64,000 bases of DNA from Enhydrobacter sp. (GCA_026126105.1 JAHCJV010000014.1:25050-89049); one strand, 5' to 3'. Shown: positions 43,776 to 53,260, counted from the stretch's first letter. Numbers and translations are program-made. Notes: generated by a model not told the origin, from the letters alone.

Positions 43776-44570
43776 TCAGGCGGCGTCTTCGTCGGGGAAG
43801 ATCACGATGTCGCGGTAGGCGTGCCAGGTCGCATGTCCGACAACAGGCACAACGATCGCGAGACCGAGCAGGCCCGGCACCATCCCGATCACGACCAGCA
43901 ACACGATCAGGCCAGCCCACAATACCATCGGTCGCAGGTTCATCCGGACAGCCGTGACGGAGGTGGCGATGGCCTCGAACAGGTTGGCCTCTCGCCGATG
44001 GAGCAGATAAGGCATCGCGAAAGCGCCGACGGCGAATGCCAAGGCTGCCAACACTGCGCCGCAGGCGATTCCGATGCCGAGAAACGGCAGGCTGCGTGAG
44101 GAGAACCACAGAAGATCGGCAAAGCGGTCCCACGATTGCGTGCGCCATTCGAACAGCGCGAACAGGAGCTGTGCGGTCCGCATCCAGGCAAGATGAAAAA
44201 GGAGTAGAAGAAGGCCCATTAATGCGATCTGATCGGGATTGCGCCGCCAGGCGAGCCACATGCTGTCGCGATCGACTACGAGGCCAAGCTCGCGCCGGCG
44301 GCTGATCTCGTAAAGCCCGACCGCGATGAAGGGTCCCATGAAGAAAAAGCCGGCGCCGAGCGGCAACACCAGGTAGGGCAAATCCCACCAGACCATCAGC
44401 GTGATGGCGAACCACCCCGCGACCACGGGCACGAGGCCGCAGGCAACGCTGGGACCGGGGGCGGCTAGCAAATCGCGCCAGCCGGCGGTGAGCCAGATCC
44501 AGGGCCGATCGACGGGAACCTGGCGGATTCGCGGCTGAGGCGCCTGGAAGACAGCAACGGTATCCTGCAT
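43776..44570 (-). CDS. DUF2189-family membrane protein
   Basis: 264 residues with about six transmembrane helices in three pairs, starting MQDTVAVFQAPQPRIRQVPVDRPWIWLTAGWRDLLAAPGPSVACG. That opening, with its WLTAGWRDLLAAPG phrase, is typical of DUF2189, annotated as cytochrome-c-oxidase-subunit-I-like, though it has no heme-copper ligands. It shares the divergent region and FixK box (44624) with ccoN, about 60 nt from its start, so it is probably co-induced with the oxidase. Function unknown. Confidence 0.82.
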   Translation of the reverse strand: MQDTVAVFQAPQPRIRQVPVDRPWIWLTAGWRDLLAAPGPSVACGLVPVVAGWFAITLMVWWDLPYLVLPLGAGFFFMGPFIAVGLYEISRRRELGLVVDRDSMWLAWRRNPDQIALMGLLLLLFHLAWMRTAQLLFALFEWRTQSWDRFADLLWFSSRSLPFLGIGIACGAVLAALAFAVGAFAMPYLLHRREANLFEAIATSVTAVRMNLRPMVLWAGLIVLLVVIGMVPGLLGLAIVVPVVGHATWHAYRDIVIFPDEDAA

Positions 44571-44623
44571 GCGATTTCCTCCTATTTGGCGAACAGGGTG
44601 AGGCTCGGCGTCGGTTACGCGCC

Positions 44624-44637
44624 TTGATGCATGTCAA
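44624..44637. promoter_or_regulatory. FNR/FixK box (TTGAT-N4-GTCAA) between DUF2189 gene and ccoN
   Basis: TTGATGCATGTCAA. Centre is about 64.5 nt upstream of the ccoN ATG and about 60.5 nt from the DUF2189 start, so class II spacing fits both directions. Presumed main low-oxygen switch of the oxidase operon. Confidence 0.82.
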
Positions 44638-44694
44638 ACGCCGACGGTCACTTGGCGGCTAGGTTCTCCGGGCACGTCACTCCGGGGAACCCGC

Positions 44695-46203
44695 ATGTCC
44701 AGCAACCCAGCCGCCCTCACCGCTCCACGATCGGCGCCGCATTATGCCGAGGACGTCGCGACTGCTTCGCGACCGGCGCCACGCTACGTAGAGGATGTGG
44801 TGCGCGCATCCATGGTGCTCACCATGTTCTGGGGGATCGCGGCCTTCGCGGTAGGAGTGGTGATTGCCGCGCAGCTCGTGTGGCCTCAGCTCAGCTTCGA
44901 CAGCGAGTACCTCACGTTCGGCCGCCTGCGGCCGCTCCACACCTCCGCCGCGATCTTCGCGTTCGGCGGCACGGCGCTGATCGGCACCGCGTTTCACATC
45001 GTGCAGCGTACCTGCCGCGCGCGGCTGTTCGGCGGCGCGCCGCTCGGCTGGTTCGTGCTGCTGGGTTACCAGTTCTTCATCGTCTTCGCGGCGACCGGCT
45101 ACCTGCTCGGGATAACACAGAGCAAGGAGTACGCCGAGCCTGAATGGTACGTCGACCTGTGGCTCACCGTCGTCTGGGTCGCCTACCTCATCGCCTACCT
45201 TGGCACGATCCTGAAGCGCGAGGAGCCGCACATCTATGTGGCGAACTGGTTCTACCTCGCCTTCATCATCACCATCGCGATGTTGCATATCGTCAACAAT
45301 CTCTCGGTGCCGGTTTCCTTCGGCGGCACCAAGAGCTACGGCGCCTGGTCCGGCGTGCAGGACGCGATGATCCAGTGGTGGTACGGCCACAATGCCGTCG
45401 GCTTCTTCCTGACCGCAGCGTTCCTCGGCATGATGTACTACTTCATCCCGAAGGCTGCGAACCGGCCGGTTTATTCGTACCGGCTGTCGATCGTGCACTT
45501 CTGGTCGCTGGTGTTCCTGTACATCTGGGCCGGCCCGCATCATCTCCATTACACATCGTTGCCCGACTGGGCGCAGACGCTCGGCATGGTCTTCTCGGTC
45601 ATGCTGTGGATGCCCTCCTGGGGCGGCATGATCAACGGCCTGATGACCCTGTCTGGCGCATGGGACAAGCTGCGCACCGATCCCGGCCTGCGCTTCTCGG
45701 TCACCGCCGTCGGCTTCTACGGCATGTCGACTTTCGAGGGGCCGGTCATGTCGATCAAGGCGGTCAATTCCCTCAGCCATTATACCGACTGGACGATCGG
45801 GCATGTCCATTCGGGCGCGCTGGGCTGGGTCGCTTTCATCGTGTTCGGCACGATGTACTACCTGGTTCCCGTGTTGTGGAAGCGTCCGGGCATGTGGTCG
45901 ACCCGGCTGATCGGCTGGCACTACTGGATCGCGACACTCGGCATCGTGCTCTACATCACCGCGATGTGGGTGAGCGGCGTCATGCAGGGGCTGATGTGGC
46001 GCGCCTACGACGAACTGGGCTTCCTGCAGTACTCGTTCGTCGAGACCGTGGCCGCGATGCAACCCTTCTACTTCATCCGGATGCTGGGCGGCATCCTCTT
46101 CCTGAGCGGCGGACTGATCATGACCTACAACATGTGGCGCACGGTGCGCGGCGAGCGGGAAGCGCTCACGGTCGGCACCACCCGTCCCGCACTCGCGGCC
46201 TAG
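44695..46203 (+). CDS. ccoN: Cytochrome c oxidase cbb3-type subunit I
   Basis: Catalytic subunit of the high-affinity proton-pumping terminal oxidase, 502 residues with about 12 transmembrane helices. Heme ligands are visible: His in [14 protein letters not shown], in [20 protein letters not shown] (with the crosslinked Tyr region) and in [10 protein letters not shown]; CuB His residues are in the AGPHHLHYT segment. First gene of ccoNOQP-ccoGHIS-orf, which runs without real gaps to 52609. Expressed from the FixK box at 44624. Confidence 0.97.
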   Translation: MSSNPAALTAPRSAPHYAEDVATASRPAPRYVEDVVRASMVLTMFWGIAAFAVGVVIAAQLVWPQLSFDSEYLTFGRLRPLHTSAAIFAFGGTALIGTAFHIVQRTCRARLFGGAPLGWFVLLGYQFFIVFAATGYLLGITQSKEYAEPEWYVDLWLTVVWVAYLIAYLGTILKREEPHIYVANWFYLAFIITIAMLHIVNNLSVPVSFGGTKSYGAWSGVQDAMIQWWYGHNAVGFFLTAAFLGMMYYFIPKAANRPVYSYRLSIVHFWSLVFLYIWAGPHHLHYTSLPDWAQTLGMVFSVMLWMPSWGGMINGLMTLSGAWDKLRTDPGLRFSVTAVGFYGMSTFEGPVMSIKAVNSLSHYTDWTIGHVHSGALGWVAFIVFGTMYYLVPVLWKRPGMWSTRLIGWHYWIATLGIVLYITAMWVSGVMQGLMWRAYDELGFLQYSFVETVAAMQPFYFIRMLGGILFLSGGLIMTYNMWRTVRGEREALTVGTTRPALAA

Positions 46204-46213
46204 GAGGCGCGCA

Positions 46214-46936
46214 ATGTTCCGTCACGCAATCATCGAGAAGAACGCCATCCTGCTGCTGGTCCTGACGCTGATCACGGTCTCGATCGGCGGCATGGTCCAG
46301 ATCATCCCGCTGTTCACGATCGAGAGCACGATCGAGCGGGTCGACGGAGTGCGGCCCTACACACCGCTCGAGCTGATGGGCCGCAACATATACATCCGCG
46401 AGGGCTGCTACCTGTGCCACAGCCAGCAGATCCGCCCGTTCAAGGACGAGGTCGAGCGCTACGGCCACTACAGTCTCGCCGCCGAGAGCATGTACGACAA
46501 GCCGTTCCAGTGGGGCTCCAAGCGCACCGGCCCTGACTTGGCGAGAGTCGGCGGCCGTTACTCCAACGACTGGCACGTGCAGCACCTTGCCTCACCCCGC
46601 GCCGTCGTACCGGAGAGCGTGATGCCGGCCTACCCCTTCCTGGTCGAGCGCAAGCTGGAGGTTCCCGACATCGCCGCGCACCTGAAATCTCTGCGCACGG
46701 TGGGCGTGCCCTATAGCGACGAGATGATCGCCAATGCGGCGGCCGACCTCGACGCCCAGGTCAACCCGGACGCCGATTCGACCGCCCTGCTGAAGCGCTA
46801 CCCGCGCGCGGTGGTCGGCAAGTTCAACGCCGAGAGCAGCAGCATCACCGAGATGGATGCGCTGGTCGCCTACCTGCAGATGCTGGGCACCCTCGTCCGC
46901 ATCAGCGACATCCCGCCCGAACGCCTGCGCCAGTGA
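46214..46936 (+). CDS. ccoO: Cytochrome c oxidase cbb3-type subunit II (monoheme)
   Basis: 240 residues: one N-terminal membrane anchor ([22 protein letters not shown]) and a periplasmic monoheme domain with CYLCH in [16 protein letters not shown] Met ligand candidate is in ESVMPAYPF. Passes electrons to CcoN. Starts 10 nt after ccoN. Confidence 0.97.
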   Translation: MFRHAIIEKNAILLLVLTLITVSIGGMVQIIPLFTIESTIERVDGVRPYTPLELMGRNIYIREGCYLCHSQQIRPFKDEVERYGHYSLAAESMYDKPFQWGSKRTGPDLARVGGRYSNDWHVQHLASPRAVVPESVMPAYPFLVERKLEVPDIAAHLKSLRTVGVPYSDEMIANAAADLDAQVNPDADSTALLKRYPRAVVGKFNAESSSITEMDALVAYLQMLGTLVRISDIPPERLRQ

Positions 46937-46944
46937 GGACCACT

Positions 46945-47100
46945 ATGACAATGCTTGCATCGCTCGGCGAGCTGCTTTCGACCATCTGGACGGTCTGGGC
47001 CGTCGCCGTATTCGGCGGCATCGCCTTCTGGGCATGGCGACCGGCCAATCGCATGCGCTTCGAGGACGACGCGCAAATTCCCCTCAACGACGAACGGTAG
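46945..47100 (+). CDS. ccoQ: Cytochrome c oxidase cbb3-type subunit IV (FixQ/CcoQ)
   Basis: A 51-residue protein from ATG 46945 to TAG 47100: a single membrane helix (about TIWTVWAVAVFGGIAFWAW) followed by a short charged tail ending NDER. Size, position between ccoO and ccoP, and topology identify it. It stabilises the CcoNOP complex. GAGG precedes the start by a few nt, and ccoP follows after 8 nt. Confidence 0.9.
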   Translation: MTMLASLGELLSTIWTVWAVAVFGGIAFWAWRPANRMRFEDDAQIPLNDER

Positions 47101-47108
47101 GGCGCGCC

Positions 47109-47969
47109 ATGCCGACCAAGATCGAGAAAGATTCCATCACCGGCCGCGAGACGACCGGCCACGAGTGGGATGGCGTCAAGGAACTCAACACGCCGCTGCC
47201 GACCTGGTGGGTCTATACCTTCTACGCCTGCATCGTGTTCGCTGTCGTCTACAGCGTGCTCTACCCGTCATGGCCCTGGCTCAGTGGCCATACGATGGGC
47301 GTGCTCGGCCATACAAACCGGGGGGAGCTTACCCAGGCGCTCGACACGCAGGGCCAGGAGCGAGCCAAGTTCGTCAACCGGATCCGGTCGGCATCGTTCG
47401 CGCAGATCCGCCAGGATCCCGAGCTGTACAACTTCGCGGTGGCGGGCGGCCGCTCGGCTTTCCAGACCAACTGCATGCAGTGCCACGGCGCGGGTGGTGC
47501 CGGCAGCACCGGCTTTCCCAACCTGGTCGACGACGACTGGCTATGGGGCGGCAGCATCGAGCAAATTCAGCAGACCATCCTTTTCGGCGTGCGCAATGCC
47601 AACGAGAAGTCACGGCAGGGGCTGATGCCTCGCTTTGGAGTCGACGGGCTTTTGACTCCGCAGGAAGTCAGCGCTGTCACTGATTACGTGCTGAGCCTGT
47701 CGGGTAAGGCAAAGGCGACCGCTGAAGGGGCGAAGGTGTTCAAGGAGCAGTGTGCGGCCTGCCATCAGGCCGACGGCAAAGGTAACATCGAGATGGGGGC
47801 GCCCAACCTGACCGACGGACTGTGGCTCTATGGCGGCAGCCGCGACGCGATCTATCGTTCGATCTTCTATGCCCGAAACGGCAGTATGCCGGCGTGGGGC
47901 GAGCGGCTCGACGAGGCCACGATCAAGATGCTGACGCTGTACGTCCACGCGCTGGGCGGCGGCAAGTAA
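47109..47969 (+). CDS. ccoP: Cytochrome c oxidase cbb3-type subunit III (diheme)
   Basis: ATG 47109 gives 286 residues; the longer upstream frame lies in ccoO/ccoQ and is not used. It begins MPTKIEKDSITGRETTGHEWDGVKELNTPLP, the CcoP opening, then a membrane helix (WWVYTFYACIVFAVVYSVLY) and two c-type heme domains with CMQCH and CAACH. First electron entry point from soluble cytochrome c. Confidence 0.97.
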   Translation: MPTKIEKDSITGRETTGHEWDGVKELNTPLPTWWVYTFYACIVFAVVYSVLYPSWPWLSGHTMGVLGHTNRGELTQALDTQGQERAKFVNRIRSASFAQIRQDPELYNFAVAGGRSAFQTNCMQCHGAGGAGSTGFPNLVDDDWLWGGSIEQIQQTILFGVRNANEKSRQGLMPRFGVDGLLTPQEVSAVTDYVLSLSGKAKATAEGAKVFKEQCAACHQADGKGNIEMGAPNLTDGLWLYGGSRDAIYRSIFYARNGSMPAWGERLDEATIKMLTLYVHALGGGK

Positions 47970-47990
47970 CGCCGGCAACGGTCACGCACG

Positions 47991-49406
47991 ATGGACGGCA
48001 GCTCTCCGCTTTATGCTACCCGCGTCAAGGTCTATCCACGCGCGGTGAGCGGCACGTGGCGTCGCGTCAAATGGCTGGCGCTCACGGTCCTGCTGGGAAT
48101 CTACTATTTCGTGCCGTGGCTGCGCTGGGACCGCGGCCCGAACGCGCCGGATCAGGCGATCCTGATCGATCTCGATGGACGGAGAGGCTGGTTCTTCGAC
48201 GTCGTGATCTGGCCGCAGGAAGTTTATTTCGTGACCGGCTTCCTGATCCTGGGCGCAATCGGCCTGTTTCTCGCGACGTCGCTGTTCGGACGCGTGTGGT
48301 GCGGCTTCACCTGTCCGCAGACCGTGTGGACCGATCTCTTCATGCTGGTCGAGCGGCTGATCGAGGGCGACCGAAACCAGCGCATGCGGCGGGACCGCGA
48401 ACCGCTGACCTTTGCCAAGGCGGCGCGCAAGAGCGCGAAGCACGCGGCCTGGTTTGTGATCGCCGCCGCTACCGGCGGCGCCTGGGTCTTCTATTACGTC
48501 GACGCTCCCTCGACCCTGCTCAAGATCTTCCGCGGCGAGGCCTCAACGGAGGTATACTTCTTCATTGGCCTGCTTACCGCGACGACCTACACATTGGCAG
48601 GCTGGGCGCGGGAGCAGGTCTGCACCTACATGTGTCCTTGGCCGCGGTTCCAGGCCGCGATGCTCGACGAGCAAAGCGTGATCGTCACCTATCAGAAATG
48701 GCGCGGCGAGACGCGCGGCAAGCACAAGGCGGGCGACAGCTGGGAAGGCCGCGGAGACTGTGTCGATTGCCGGCTCTGCGTGAACGTCTGCCCGATGGGC
48801 ATCGACATCCGCGACGGGCAGCAGCTGGAGTGTATCGGATGCGGCCTCTGCATCGACGCCTGCAACGAGACCATGGACAAGGTCGACCGGCCGCGCGACC
48901 TGATCCGCTGGGATACGCTCGCCCGCCAGCAGGACCGCGAGCAGGCCAGGCAACCGGCGCCGTGGCGGCCGGTGCGGCCACGTACCCTGCTCTATGCCGC
49001 GCTGCTCTTGCTGGTTGCCACGGCGATGGCGACGGCCTTTTTCCTGCGCGGCACCGCCAATCTTTCCGTCCAGCGCGACCGCAGCCCGAACTTCGTCCGG
49101 TTGAGCAATGGGGACATTCGCAACTCCTATACAGTCAAGGTCTCCAACAAGGAACAACGGGAGCGCCGCTTCGCGCTCGAGCTGCGAGGACTGTCCAGCG
49201 CCACCCTGACCGTCACTGGGGCATCCGACGTCGCTGCCTCCCATCTAGCCGTGCACGCAGACTCTGTCGGCACCTTCCGCGTGCTGGTCACCGTGCCGGG
49301 CGACCGAGCTCCCAGCGGAACAAAAAGCATCGAGTTCGCCGTATTGGACGAGGTCGGTCGCGAGGCCGCCACGCACGGCTCGGTCTTCGTCGGCCCTGCG
49401 CAATAG
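47991..49406 (+). CDS. ccoG: Cytochrome c oxidase accessory protein CcoG (FixG), polyferredoxin-like
   Basis: 471 residues: about five membrane helices, CGFTCPQTVWTD in a loop, and two ferredoxin-type 4Fe-4S motifs in CVDCRLCVNVCP and CIGCGLCIDACN. The C-terminal periplasmic part is an Ig-like beta domain. CcoG reduces Cu2+ for insertion into CcoN. 21 nt after ccoP, in the same operon. Confidence 0.95.
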   Translation: MDGSSPLYATRVKVYPRAVSGTWRRVKWLALTVLLGIYYFVPWLRWDRGPNAPDQAILIDLDGRRGWFFDVVIWPQEVYFVTGFLILGAIGLFLATSLFGRVWCGFTCPQTVWTDLFMLVERLIEGDRNQRMRRDREPLTFAKAARKSAKHAAWFVIAAATGGAWVFYYVDAPSTLLKIFRGEASTEVYFFIGLLTATTYTLAGWAREQVCTYMCPWPRFQAAMLDEQSVIVTYQKWRGETRGKHKAGDSWEGRGDCVDCRLCVNVCPMGIDIRDGQQLECIGCGLCIDACNETMDKVDRPRDLIRWDTLARQQDREQARQPAPWRPVRPRTLLYAALLLLVATAMATAFFLRGTANLSVQRDRSPNFVRLSNGDIRNSYTVKVSNKEQRERRFALELRGLSSATLTVTGASDVAASHLAVHADSVGTFRVLVTVPGDRAPSGTKSIEFAVLDEVGREAATHGSVFVGPAQ

Positions 49407-49420
49407 TCGAGGAGCCTGCC

Positions 49421-49903
49421 GTGTCAATACTTTCCGCCCGCTCGCCCCGCTTCAGCATCGTACCTTGGCTGTTCGTCGCCGGCTTCGCTCTCATTGTCGC
49501 GGTCAACGGCACTATGATGTGGCTGGCAATCGCGTCCTTCTCCGGCCTCTATAGCGGTCACGCCCGCGAGCGCGGCATACATTACAACGAGGTCGTCGCC
49601 CGGCAACGGAGTCGCGACGCACTGGGCTGGATGGTTCAAACCGGTTGGCAATCTGACAGCGACCGGCTGGACCTGGTGCTGACCGACGGCAGCGGCCACC
49701 CGCTGGAGGGCGCCGTCGTCACCGTCGAACTGATCCGGCCCGCCGAGAAGCGGCCGCCGGTCGAGGTCGTGATGAGCGCCCTGGGAAGAGGCAAATTCTC
49801 GGGCAGCGTCGTGCTGCCGGCACGCGGCAACTGGGACGCCGACATCGTCGTCCAAGCTGGCGGACAGCACTTTGCGCTCACCAAGCGGCTGTTCCTCCGA
49901 TGA
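49421..49903 (+). CDS. ccoH: cbb3 oxidase accessory protein FixH (CcoH)
   Basis: 160 residues from GTG 49421, with GGAG eight nt before it. One N-terminal membrane helix (IVPWLFVAGFALIVAVNGTMMW) and a periplasmic beta domain with WMVQTGW and LTDGSGHPLEGAVVTVEL, the usual FixH layout. Needed for oxidase assembly. Its stop overlaps the ccoI start by 4 nt (ATGA). A much longer open frame in the same phase upstream is only a shadow of ccoG. Confidence 0.9.
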   Translation: MSILSARSPRFSIVPWLFVAGFALIVAVNGTMMWLAIASFSGLYSGHARERGIHYNEVVARQRSRDALGWMVQTGWQSDSDRLDLVLTDGSGHPLEGAVVTVELIRPAEKRPPVEVVMSALGRGKFSGSVVLPARGNWDADIVVQAGGQHFALTKRLFLR

Positions 49904-52260
49904 CCGGTCTCGCGCTCAGGGCGGAGCTGCCGCAAGCCCGCGCGCAAAGTGCCTGCGCGCATTGCGGCGAGAGCCTGCGGGGCCTCTCGGGCGATGCCAC
50001 ATTCTGCTGCAGCGGCTGCGCAAGCGCACACGCCATCATCGCCGCGGCGGGGCTCGGTTCGTTCTACCGCAAGCTTGAGGAAACGCGCGCGCACCGGCCG
50101 CTTCCACTCGATACCGACTTCGCGGGCTTCGCGCAGGAAGTCGGTCCGGGCCTCTTCTCGCTCGACCTGTTGATCGACGGCCTCGACTGTGCCGCCTGCG
50201 TCTGGCTGATCGAGAGTTTGCTCGCGCGCAACCCCGCCATCGTCGTCGCTAGGGTCAACCTATCGACGCGCCGGCTGGCGCTGCGCTGGCGCGGCACTGC
50301 CAACGCCGCCAACGAGCATGCCAGTCTGGTCGCGGCGCTGGGATATCGGCCTGCTCCTTACCGTGCGCTTGCGGCCGCGGCGCGCGACGACGCGGAGACA
50401 AGCGAAATGGTTCGCTGTCTCGCGGTTGCAGGCTTCGCTGCCGCCAACGTGATGCTGCTTTCTGTCGCGATCTGGTCGGGACATGACGGCTCGATGGGCG
50501 ACGCGACGCGTACGCTGTTCCACTGGCTGTCGGCCGCCGTCGCGCTGCCCGCAGTGGCCTATGCGGGCCGTCCGTTCTTCCGCTCGGCATGGCGGGCGCT
50601 CCGCGCCGGCCGCAGCAACATGGACGTGCCGATCTCGGTCGGTGTCATCCTCGCCTCAGCCGTCAGCCTGCACGAAACCTGGATCGGCGCCGAGCACGCT
50701 TTCTTCGATTCGGCGATCACTCTGCTCTTCTTCCTGCTTGTCGGCCGCACCCTGGACCGCCGCGCTCGCGGCCGCGCCCGGCGCACGGTGCAGGCGATGT
50801 TGGCACTTTCGGCCGGCAGCGCCCATGTCGTAAAGCCCGATGGGACGACCGAGGCGCGCCGTATCGACAACCTGGCGCCGGGCGACGTCCTGTTGGTCGC
50901 CGCGGGCGATCGCCTCGGAGCGGACGGCAGGGTGATCGAAGGCCATTCCGCGCTCGACGCCTCGCTGATCACCGGCGAAAGCCTGCCGCTTGCCGCGATG
51001 CCGGGAACGTCCGTCGTCGCCGGCATGCTGAATCTCGGTGCTCCGTTGCGCGTGAAGGTCACTGCCTCCGGCGAGCGTACGGTGCTGGCCGAGATCGTCC
51101 GGCTGATCGAGGCCGCCGAGCACGGCCGCTCGCGGTTCGTCGCACTCGTCGACCGGGTGGCGCGGGCCTACGCGCCGGTCGTGCATCTTACCGCGTTGTT
51201 CGCCTTCCTCGGCTGGATTGTCCTGGGCGGACTCGCCTGGGACCAGGCGCTCGTCATCGCGACGGCCGTGCTTATCATCACCTGCCCCTGCGCGCTCGCG
51301 CTCGCCGTCCCGGCGGTCCAGGTCGTCGCGACCACTCGCTTGATGAAGTCGGGTGTCCTGCTTCTCTCGCCGACTGCGTTGGAGCGCTTGGCGCATATCG
51401 ATCACGTGGTTTTCGACAAGACGGGCACGCTGACCCTGGGCCGCCCGGAACTGGTGGATCCTCCTGACCGCGCGACGGTAACGCTGGCCGCCGGTATCGC
51501 GGCCAGCTCCCGCCACCCGCTGGCAAAGGCCTTGCAGCGCGCGGCCCCGGAAGCGGCGACCGTCGAGGGCGTTACCGAGCATCCGGGGCTTGGCCTCGAG
51601 TGGGGAAGGACCCGACTGGGCTCTGCGAAGTTTTGCGGTGTCGCCGATGCACCGCAAGACGGGCGCTCCGAGCTCTGGCTCGCGCGACCCGACCATCGGC
51701 CGATGCGCTTCGCTTTCGCCGACCGCTTGCGGCCCGGCGCGGCGACGGTGATCGCGAACCTGAAGCACCGCGGACTCCGTGTCGAGCTGCTGTCGGGGGA
51801 TCGCGCCCATGCGGTCGCCCGTATCGCTGGCGAATGCGGCATCGCCGACTGGCGCGCAGAAGTGTCTCCCGCGGACAAGGCCGAGCACCTGGCCGAGCTC
51901 GCGCGCACCGGCCGGCGCGTGCTGATGGTCGGAGACGGCCTGAACGATGCCCCGGCGCTCGCCACCGCGCACGCGTCGATCTCGCCCGCCACGGCCAGCG
52001 AGGCGGCACAGAATGCCGCCGACGCAATCTTCCAGGGCGAAAGCCTGGATGCGGTGCTCGAGATCCTCGCGGTCGCGCGGTCCGCCGAGCGCGCGATGCG
52101 CCAGAACCTGGCGCTGGCATTGCTCTACAACCTCGCCGCCGTGCCGCTCGCCATAGCCGGTATCGTGACGCCCCTGATCGCGGCAATCGCGATGTCCTCG
52201 TCCTCGCTGCTGGTGATCGGCAACGCGCTACGGCTCGGCAGCCGGCGGAGCGATTCCTGA
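49900..52260 (+). CDS. ccoI: Copper-exporting P-type ATPase CcoI (FixI)
   Basis: 786 residues, P1B-type. Cys-rich N-terminus (CAHCGESL, FCCSGC) as in FixI, a metal-binding domain with DCAACVW, membrane motif TCPCALAL, phosphorylation site DKTGTLT, ATP-binding HPLAKAL and hinge GDGLNDAPAL. Exports Cu+ to the periplasm for the CuB centre of CcoN. Overlaps ccoH upstream and ccoS downstream (TGATG). Confidence 0.95.
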   Translation: MTGLALRAELPQARAQSACAHCGESLRGLSGDATFCCSGCASAHAIIAAAGLGSFYRKLEETRAHRPLPLDTDFAGFAQEVGPGLFSLDLLIDGLDCAACVWLIESLLARNPAIVVARVNLSTRRLALRWRGTANAANEHASLVAALGYRPAPYRALAAAARDDAETSEMVRCLAVAGFAAANVMLLSVAIWSGHDGSMGDATRTLFHWLSAAVALPAVAYAGRPFFRSAWRALRAGRSNMDVPISVGVILASAVSLHETWIGAEHAFFDSAITLLFFLLVGRTLDRRARGRARRTVQAMLALSAGSAHVVKPDGTTEARRIDNLAPGDVLLVAAGDRLGADGRVIEGHSALDASLITGESLPLAAMPGTSVVAGMLNLGAPLRVKVTASGERTVLAEIVRLIEAAEHGRSRFVALVDRVARAYAPVVHLTALFAFLGWIVLGGLAWDQALVIATAVLIITCPCALALAVPAVQVVATTRLMKSGVLLLSPTALERLAHIDHVVFDKTGTLTLGRPELVDPPDRATVTLAAGIAASSRHPLAKALQRAAPEAATVEGVTEHPGLGLEWGRTRLGSAKFCGVADAPQDGRSELWLARPDHRPMRFAFADRLRPGAATVIANLKHRGLRVELLSGDRAHAVARIAGECGIADWRAEVSPADKAEHLAELARTGRRVLMVGDGLNDAPALATAHASISPATASEAAQNAADAIFQGESLDAVLEILAVARSAERAMRQNLALALLYNLAAVPLAIAGIVTPLIAAIAMSSSSLLVIGNALRLGSRRSDS

Positions 52261-52406
52261 TGGACAGCCTCTTGATCCTCATACCAGCCGCGCTGACGCT
52301 CGGCCTGCTCGCTCTGGCGGCATTCCTCTGGGCGCTGAGGCATGGCCAGTTCGACGACCCCGACGGCGCGGCGGGCCGCATTCTGTTCGACGATGACGAC
52401 CAATAA
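52260..52406 (+). CDS. ccoS: cbb3 oxidase maturation protein CcoS (FixS)
   Basis: 48 residues starting MDSLLILIPAALTLGLLALAAF, one membrane helix, then WALRHGQFDDPDG, the CcoS signature, and an acidic end. Required for cofactor insertion into CcoN. ATG overlaps the last base of the ccoI stop. Confidence 0.92.
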   Translation: MDSLLILIPAALTLGLLALAAFLWALRHGQFDDPDGAAGRILFDDDDQ

Positions 52407-52420
52407 CGAAGGAGAGAACG

Positions 52421-52609
52421 ATGTCTCACTGGATCATGGGGATCATGGCCGCGCTTTTCGGTTTGCTGGGCCTCTTCATGGCGTCAGCGGCGCGCGACAC
52501 CGGGATATTCATTTTCGGGATCGGCCTATTCGCCGCCGGTGTGTTGTTCGCATGGTGGATGATCAAGACCGCCTACGACGAGGCGGAAAGCGACATCAAC
52601 GCCGCTTGA
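52421..52609 (+). CDS. Small two-helix membrane protein at the end of the cco operon
   Basis: 62 residues with two membrane helices (MGIMAALFGLLGLFMASAA and IFIFGIGLFAAGVLFAWWMI) and a short acidic tail. GGAGAG stands before the ATG at ideal spacing, 15 nt after ccoS, so it is translated as part of the oxidase operon. Family not recognised; small hydrophobic proteins at this place may stabilise or help assemble the oxidase. The 3' end overlaps a frame on the other strand by 14 nt. Confidence 0.75.
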   Translation: MSHWIMGIMAALFGLLGLFMASAARDTGIFIFGIGLFAAGVLFAWWMIKTAYDEAESDINAA

Positions 52610-52855
52610 ACTGCACGACCAGCAGTGTGATCAGGCTCAAGACGAAGTAGGCGCCGCCGACGATCACCGGCGCCACAACATCGCCGAGCGAGTGGCTGAG
52701 TGCGCGATAGGCAGCGATGGTGAAGAAGGCGAGGCTCGTCACCAGCAGCGCGGCAGCGGCAATGAACCTGTCGCGGTTACGACGGCGCGCCGAGCGGCGG
52801 ACACAATGGAAGCCACGCCGACCGCTACGACGGACTGCAGGATCGGAAGGATGGC
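52596..52855 (-). pseudogene. Small membrane-protein gene (holin-like), apparently frame-disrupted
   Basis: Downstream of the DUF883-like gene, the frame ending in TGA at 52596 encodes about 65 residues with two good membrane helices (FIAAAALLVTSLAFFTIAAY and VIVGGAYFVLSLITLLVVQF) and a KRR end, like short phage-holin-superfamily proteins that often follow DUF883 genes. It has no ATG/GTG/TTG before the first helix. The other frame just after the DUF883 stop encodes a hydrophobic stretch (ILPILQSVVAVGVASIVSAARR) that would suit its N-terminus. A single shift near 52780 would join them. It may be a broken gene, an assembly error, or a programmed shift. Confidence 0.4.
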
Positions 52856-53155
52856 TCAGCGGCGCCGCAACGTGGCGATCAGGAATCCCGCCGCTGCGGC
52901 CAGTCCAATGGCGAGCAATGGCTGCTTGCGGACCACCTCCTCTAGATGGGAGCGGACACCGGCCGATTCGGCGACCAACGGCTCCAGCGTGGCAATCAAC
53001 GCGTGCGCTTCGCGGCGGGCGAGCTCGGCCGCCTCCACACCCTCGCTCTTGGCCATTTGCTCCACGGACGCTGCGAGGCAGCGCAGCACCTCCTTGCCTT
53101 TCAAGTCTTTGTTGCCGAGATAGCCCAAGGGGTCCTTGCGATCGGTTCCGGTCAT
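52856..53155 (-). CDS. DUF883/ElaB-YqjD-like ribosome- or membrane-associated protein
   Basis: ATG 53155 gives 99 residues (MTGTDRKDPLGYLGNKDLKGKEV). A long amphipathic helical part (about 25-75) leads to a C-terminal membrane helix (PLLAIGLAAAAGFLIATL) ending in RRR. This is the layout of the YqjD/ElaB tail-anchored stress proteins. The longer frame upstream is not protein-like. Probably the first gene of a short leftward unit with the disrupted membrane-protein gene. Confidence 0.72.
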   Translation of the reverse strand: MTGTDRKDPLGYLGNKDLKGKEVLRCLAASVEQMAKSEGVEAAELARREAHALIATLEPLVAESAGVRSHLEEVVRKQPLLAIGLAAAAGFLIATLRRR

Positions 53156-53260
53156 GGCCCCCTTACAGGACGGGATTCTTGGTACCGACCATTGCCCGGC
53201 TCTTTGACCCTGCATGGGGCGCCGCTCGACAGGAACGGCAAGCTGAATTTCAAGCAGTGA

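Noticed and set aside
44677..46062. 461-codon open frame antisense to ccoN
   Set aside because: Mirror of a GC-rich coding gene; His/Asp/Arg-rich composition without protein features. The same applies to the long antisense frames over livH (13991-14971), the antiporter (5372-6565) and ccoI (50656-51972).
47822..49903. 693-codon frame covering ccoG
   Set aside because: Only its last 160 codons are real (ccoH from GTG 49421); the rest is an out-of-phase shadow of ccoG.
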